Shown piece after piece: positions 61,057 to 64,000 of a stretch of DNA of 64,000 nt (within the stretch, counting starts at the first letter, position 1; the number at the start of each line of letters is the position of its first letter). A model generated the notes under the pieces. It did not search any database. It saw only the letters and a program-made list of their open reading frames with translations, and was not told the origin of the DNA. Where the stretch lies: assembly GCF_028610625.1 (NCBI RefSeq), contig NZ_JAQQWU010000013.1:1-64000 (forward strand). The letters run 5' to 3'. Source of the stretch: Guptibacillus spartinae. Lineage in GTDB: Bacteria; Bacillota; Bacilli; Bacillales; Guptibacillaceae. The position numbers and the translations under genes were made by a program.

Positions 61057-61069
61057 GTCTTAAGTAGGT

Positions 61070-61095
61070 GGGGGGCAGGCACGTGCCTGACCCCC
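61070..61095. repeat. Dispersed palindrome, copy f
   Basis: GGGGGGCAGG-CACGTG-CCTGACCCCC; one arm has G for T. Between the SMR pair and a lipoprotein gene, both plus strand, and followed 3 bp later by TGCTATAAT (61099-61107), an extended -10. Confidence 0.85.
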
Positions 61096-61139
61096 ATATG
61101 CTATAATCTTCTTACCACTAATCAAGCGAGGTGCTCCAT

Positions 61140-61538
61140 TTGCGTAAACCCCTCACCCTTTTACTTTTGTTTTTACTCTTAAGCTGCCAAAATCAACATT
61201 TTCAGGTGAATGATCAAGTTACGCAGATTAACGTCATCCAAGTGAGTGATCGCTCCCCTTCCCTCAACCAATATGAAAGGGAAGGAAAAATTATAAAAGA
61301 AATCACCTCTCAGAAAAAAATCGATCACATACGTAACGCTCTCGCAAAAACAGATGCTGAGAGTACTGAAAATGTCGATCTTGCTCTTCCTTCTTACAAA
61401 ATACACTTTTTAATCGAGAATAAAATCGTGCAAACTCTCGGCTATTATCCACAAAATGAAAACCAACAAGCCGCTTTTCTCTCAGTAGAAAAAGAGCGCA
61501 TCTATCTTCTTTCCAGCTCCCTCTCGCTTCTTCCCTGA
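61140..61538 (+). CDS. Small lipoprotein, function unknown
   Basis: 132 aa: signal peptide MRKPLTLLLLFLLLSC with lipobox, then a domain with EGKIIKEITSQKKIDHIRNALAKTDAESTENVDLALPSYKIHFLIENK, like other small bacilli lipoproteins of the DUF family with an alpha/beta domain. I take the TTG at 61140: GAGGTG lies 6 nt upstream; the GTG at 61131 overlaps that site. Its extended -10 promoter adjoins repeat copy f. Confidence 0.72.
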   Translation: MRKPLTLLLLFLLLSCQNQHFQVNDQVTQINVIQVSDRSPSLNQYEREGKIIKEITSQKKIDHIRNALAKTDAESTENVDLALPSYKIHFLIENKIVQTLGYYPQNENQQAAFLSVEKERIYLLSSSLSLLP

Positions 61539-61542
61539 ACAT

Positions 61543-61586
61543 AAAAAGGGCTGTTTAACCGAAAGACGGTTACACACCCCTTATTT
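61543..61586. terminator. Bidirectional terminator
   Basis: AAGGG...CCCCTT outer arms and TAACCG/CGGTTA inner arms between the convergent lipoprotein and GNAT genes. Confidence 0.7.
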
Positions 61587-61590
61587 CCAT

Positions 61591-62112
61591 CTATAAATAT
61601 TTTTCCATTCGAATATCCGCCCAAAATCTACCTTGCCAGTATGTGAAATCTTCCAATCTCCCAATCTCTTCATAGCCAAGCTTTTGGTAAAGTTTATAGG
61701 CTTTCGTATTAAATTCAAATACGCCGAGCTCAATGCGGTTAAAGCCCTGCTGGTAGATATGTTCTTCTAAATATTGAATCGCTTCAAAGCCAATCCCCTT
61801 GCCCCGGCCTTCAGGTTCACCGATTGTAATCCCAATCCACGCCGTTCCAGGTTCTTGCTTAAAGAGATGAGGAGGGTCCACCATGTAATTCATTTCCCCT
61901 ATGATTTCTTCATTGACAAGAATTTGAAAAATCTCCTGATACTCCAATCGTTCTCTTACTCGATCAAGTGTGATGGTTTCACGTTGTTCGAACTCTTCCT
62001 GATTTTTATTTGGGCGAATAAGCGGGATCAATTCCCGATCATTTTCCCAACGGTTCAAGACGTCAACAAATTGAGCAGTTGGTTTCGTTAACTGTACGAT
62101 CTCTGTTTTCAC
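61591..62112 (-). CDS. GNAT-family N-acetyltransferase (RimJ/RimL type)
   Basis: 173 aa: IFQILVNEEIIGEMNYMV, WIGITIGEPEGRGKGIGFEAIQYLEEHIY with the acetyl-CoA loop R/GRGKGIG, and RIELGVFEFNTKAYKLYQKLGYEEIGRLEDFTYWQGRFWADI, typical of the RimJ/RimL-like small-molecule or protein N-acetyltransferases. GTG start with AAAGGAG 6 nt upstream. Single gene. Confidence 0.92.
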   Translation of the reverse strand: MKTEIVQLTKPTAQFVDVLNRWENDRELIPLIRPNKNQEEFEQRETITLDRVRERLEYQEIFQILVNEEIIGEMNYMVDPPHLFKQEPGTAWIGITIGEPEGRGKGIGFEAIQYLEEHIYQQGFNRIELGVFEFNTKAYKLYQKLGYEEIGRLEDFTYWQGRFWADIRMEKYL

Positions 62113-62253
62113 ATGGTGCTCCTTTCAACTTAGCAAGACTAATATGTAATGGAACCTCTCTTCATTTTACCACTTCTGTACCAAAAGTTCCGATTTCTTT
62201 TTTGTCGCTGTAACGGTTGGAACTTCTATCGTTGAAGCGATTCCTTTACCAGC

Positions 62254-62433
62254 CTATTCTCCCCCTCCACAGCTGCCACCATCGCCACCGCCGAAATCTG
62301 AACTATGGTGTCCTCCACTGTAGTAGCTTGAATGATCCGTTGCTCCGCCTGATCGACGATTGGATGAATTTGAATTGGTCATGCCGAGAGCAATAAAGAC
62401 GATGACTAAGAAAATGACTAACAATGCTTCCAT
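62254..62433 (-). CDS. Small single-span protein with Gly/Ser-rich tail
   Basis: 59 aa: MEALLVIFLVIVFIALGM is one transmembrane helix; the rest is polar, Ser/His/Gly-rich, and ends FGGGDGGSCGGGE. GGAGAGG lies a few bases before the ATG. The tail resembles the Gly-rich ends of several small bacilli membrane proteins; a role is not known. It is just short of usual length cut-offs and would be missed by them. Confidence 0.7.
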   Translation of the reverse strand: MEALLVIFLVIVFIALGMTNSNSSNRRSGGATDHSSYYSGGHHSSDFGGGDGGSCGGGE

Positions 62434-62719
62434 GTTCCTCTCCCCCTTTTTTATCTTATACGTTTCCCGGCCTCAGAAAGTTTCAACTTTGCAATTACTT
62501 CTATAATGAAAGATGCCGGTGGGTCTTACCGGACCTTTTGAAACAAGTGAGTCAATACGGATAAATTGAGACAGCCCTTGTAAAGCAAGAAGTGGGACGT
62601 TACCTGTAAAACAATCCTTCTTTTTATAGAATGATGGATCCATAAAATATGTTGTGTTTTTAACAAGTCAATTTAGGGAAAGAGTACTTTATCAAACTTG
62701 CCCTGTAGGAGGAAATACG
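62434..62719. other. 286-bp intergenic region, no gene seen
   Basis: Between divergent small genes. It holds a TATAAT (62502-62507) without a good -35 and a CCGGT-N7-ACCGG hairpin (62517-62533). No known riboswitch recognised. Confidence 0.3.
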
Positions 62720-63070
62720 ATGAATAACGAACCGAAAGCAAGCTACCATATTACGAACTTCAATGATTTTAATGAGGTATGTCTCGAAAACGGAGAGCTG
62801 AATTTTCCTGAATACGAAAAAATTATGCAAGACTATTTGTTAAGCCAACCGAGAGAAACGATGGTATTCCAGGAATGCTGGATTGAGGATAAAGAAGCGG
62901 AAATCGGCGAAGTGAGAACCGTTCAAGTGAACTTTCTTGATCATAAAACAGAGAACTACATTCGTCTCTGGGGCGCGAAAAAGAATGATGATAACCAGGT
63001 GCTCAAAATGAAAGTAGACGCCATTGATATCGAAACAAAAGAAGTGGTTTACGAACGCGAATTAGCTTAG
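62720..63070 (+). CDS. Conserved hypothetical cytosolic protein
   Basis: 116 aa, acidic, no signal or membrane segment: YHITNFNDFNEVCLENGELNFPEYEKIMQDYLLSQPRETMVFQECWIEDKEAEI, ending in beta-rich YIRLWGAKKNDDNQVLKMKVDAIDIETKEVVYEREL. No family recognised. ATG at 62720 has AGGAGG upstream; a strong terminator follows, so it is a monocistron. Confidence 0.75.
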   Translation: MNNEPKASYHITNFNDFNEVCLENGELNFPEYEKIMQDYLLSQPRETMVFQECWIEDKEAEIGEVRTVQVNFLDHKTENYIRLWGAKKNDDNQVLKMKVDAIDIETKEVVYERELA

Positions 63071-63078
63071 GAAGAGCA

Positions 63079-63114
63079 TCAGCGACCGTCTTAATCGACT
63101 GTCGCTGTTTTTTC
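63079..63114 (+). terminator. Terminator after 62720-63070
   Basis: CAGCGAC(C)GTC...GAC(T)GTCGCTG stem followed by TTTTTTCT. Confidence 0.88.
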
Positions 63115-63116
63115 TA

Positions 63117-63506
63117 CTATCGATATTTTTTCGCGTAGAGAAACTCCGTAATCGGCAGCGTAACAAAGGTCAGACAAACGACAAGAAGTAGCGGGAAATT
63201 TTCAATATCATTTAAATTGCCTACTCCTTCAGAGATAAATAGGATAAGTCCTGAACCAATCATAAGAACAAAATAGCTCACCTTAGCACTTTTCAGAGTA
63301 ATGTGCTCCTCTCGCTCATCCTTTGCTTCATTCCCCTCCGGATTTCCCCATGTTAACGTATTGAAAAAATACGATAATGCTAGAAAACTAAAAAAGATCG
63401 AACCTCCATCAATTCGATCAAACTGAATCCAGCGATAGACCGTCACTCCAATCAGAATCATTGTGACAAAAAGAACAATGAGTTGAATCAGGTTCCTTGA
63501 TTGCAT
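63117..63506 (-). CDS. Membrane protein in an XRE-controlled unit
   Basis: 129 aa, four transmembrane segments (LIQLIVLFVTMILIGVTVY, GSIFFSFLALSYFFNTLTW, VSYFVLMIGSGLILFIS, LLLVVCLTFVTLPITEFLYAKKYR) with a charged loop GNEAKDEREEHITLKSAK. The DEREEH-x-x-K-S-A-K stretch is also found in the next protein (EKDHNLKSARNAF), so the two are related in part. Third gene after the HTH regulator. Function unknown. Confidence 0.75.
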   Translation of the reverse strand: MQSRNLIQLIVLFVTMILIGVTVYRWIQFDRIDGGSIFFSFLALSYFFNTLTWGNPEGNEAKDEREEHITLKSAKVSYFVLMIGSGLILFISEGVGNLNDIENFPLLLVVCLTFVTLPITEFLYAKKYR

Positions 63507-63534
63507 TATGGCTTCCCCTCTCTATTATCATCAC

Positions 63535-63738
63535 TTACTGCGTTTTCTTATATAATACGGATCTCGAGATCCAGAACACAGCCGTCCCTATTAATAGAAT
63601 CGTCATGGGAAAACCTGTCTCACCTGTTTGAATAAGGTGTATGACTGCCCATATTAATAAAGCAGCGGTATAAAACACAAAGGCATTTCGCGCAGATTTT
63701 AGGTTATGATCCTTTTCCATTTCATCAGCTTTTCTCAT
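63535..63738 (-). CDS. Small two-helix membrane protein in an XRE-controlled unit
   Basis: 67 aa: charged start MRKADEMEKDHNLKSAR, then AFVFYTAALLIWAVIHLI and FPMTILLIGTAVFWISRSVLY. ATG at 63738 has GAGGGGGAT upstream and overlaps the end of the HTH gene by 14 nt. Such pairs of an XRE repressor with a small DUF-type membrane protein are common in bacilli. Function unknown. Confidence 0.78.
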   Translation of the reverse strand: MRKADEMEKDHNLKSARNAFVFYTAALLIWAVIHLIQTGETGFPMTILLIGTAVFWISRSVLYKKTQ

Positions 63739-63937
63739 TGATATCCCCCTCAAAGATAAATAATTGATCTACACTCGTTTGTAAGTTCTTAGCCAATTTA
63801 AAGGCGAGCGCTAACGTTGGATCGTATTTATCATTTTCGATCGCATTAATCGTTTGCCGCGTGACCCCACACCTTTTCGCAAGTTCTTCTTGAGAGAAAC
63901 GAAGTTCTTTTCTCATCGAGCGAATCGTATTTTTCAT
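63725..63937 (-). CDS. XRE-family HTH transcriptional regulator
   Basis: 70 aa: MKNTIRSMRKELRFSQEELAKRCGVTRQTINAIENDKYDPTLALAFKLAKNLQTSVDQLF is a complete Cro/CI HTH of the YozG/YvaO-like small group. ATG at 63937 with AGAGGGG upstream. First gene of a three-gene unit with two membrane proteins; an operator-like palindrome precedes it. Confidence 0.92.
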   Translation of the reverse strand: MKNTIRSMRKELRFSQEELAKRCGVTRQTINAIENDKYDPTLALAFKLAKNLQTSVDQLFIFEGDINEKS

Positions 63938-63956
63938 TCGCAACCCCTCTTCATAT

Positions 63957-63984
63957 GTAAAAAACCTTTTACTTTTCCATTATA
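63957..63984 (-). promoter_or_regulatory. XRE operon -10 and operator palindrome
   Basis: Minus strand TATAAT (63984-63979); the -35 would lie at or beyond the window edge. GTAAAA-AACC-TTTTAC (63957-63972) at the start point is a perfect 6-bp inverted repeat, a likely XRE operator. Confidence 0.5.
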
Positions 63985-64000
63985 AGGGAACGGAATAAAA

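Noticed and set aside
1-64000. tRNA, rRNA, prophage, IS element or integron
   Set aside because: No cloverleaf, transposase, integrase or phage structural gene was seen on either strand.

Overview
The window comes from a spore-forming, low-to-mid GC Firmicute of the Bacillaceae. Evidence: a gerA/gerB/gerC-type germinant receptor operon, a KinA/KinE-like sporulation kinase, SAM (S-box) riboswitch control, MprF, InhA metalloprotease, YdbST, YjzC and DUF3243 families, AGGAGG ribosome binding sites and frequent TTG/GTG starts. It is chromosomal. I see no rRNA, tRNA, phage, plasmid, IS or CRISPR. The species cannot be fixed from sequence alone.

Layout. 0-5.4 kb: cysJ-cysI (sulfite reductase) behind a consensus promoter and an S-box riboswitch, then thrC. 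5.4-15.5 kb: small membrane genes, an ABC ATPase and a metallo-beta-lactamase-fold hydrolase; a secreted M1 peptidase; an aldo/keto reductase; a five-gene envelope operon (DUF418, YdbS, YdbT, ABC permease, ABC ATPase). 15.6-19.7 kb: DUF2975 plus HTH pair, YjzC and DUF3243 small proteins, and a NirB-module/NirD-like/HemD-like trio in which the Rieske protein lacks one ligand. 19.8-23.5 kb: germinant receptor operon. 23.5-26.2 kb: DHA2 exporter and TetR regulator around a triple direct repeat. 26.3-32 kb: DUF11 surface or spore protein with a Cys/Lys tail and a sigma-K-like promoter, InhA protease, a lipoprotein copying a segment of the InhA propeptide, and a GH25 lysozyme. 32-39.5 kb: frameshifted small membrane gene, TetR, RND exporter, mprF. 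39.4-46.6 kb: PadR/DUF2812/ABC operon and a packed operon of nucleotide enzymes, lipoproteins and membrane proteins. Each of these two operons ends in the same 20-bp-period repeat array plus hairpin. 46.6-64 kb: GNAT, PadR+DHA2 exporter, pentapeptide protein, CzcD, GntP, MFS+TetR, HAAS+PadR, orphan histidine kinase, LysR plus an SMR pair, small lipoprotein, GNAT, small membrane proteins, and an XRE-controlled pair at the edge.

The main theme is one-gene regulator plus transporter modules: at least seven, most with readable operators (TetR 7-4-7 palindromes within a promoter, PadR palindromes, an ArsR-type operator at czcD, an LTTR box at the SMR pair). From 39 kb onward six copies of a palindrome with GGGGGTCAGG arms are scattered; one supplies the last codons and the stop of mprF. 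The strongest candidates for something undescribed are the InhA-propeptide-like lipoprotein beside inhA, and the duplicated 3'-UTR array of 20-nt units.
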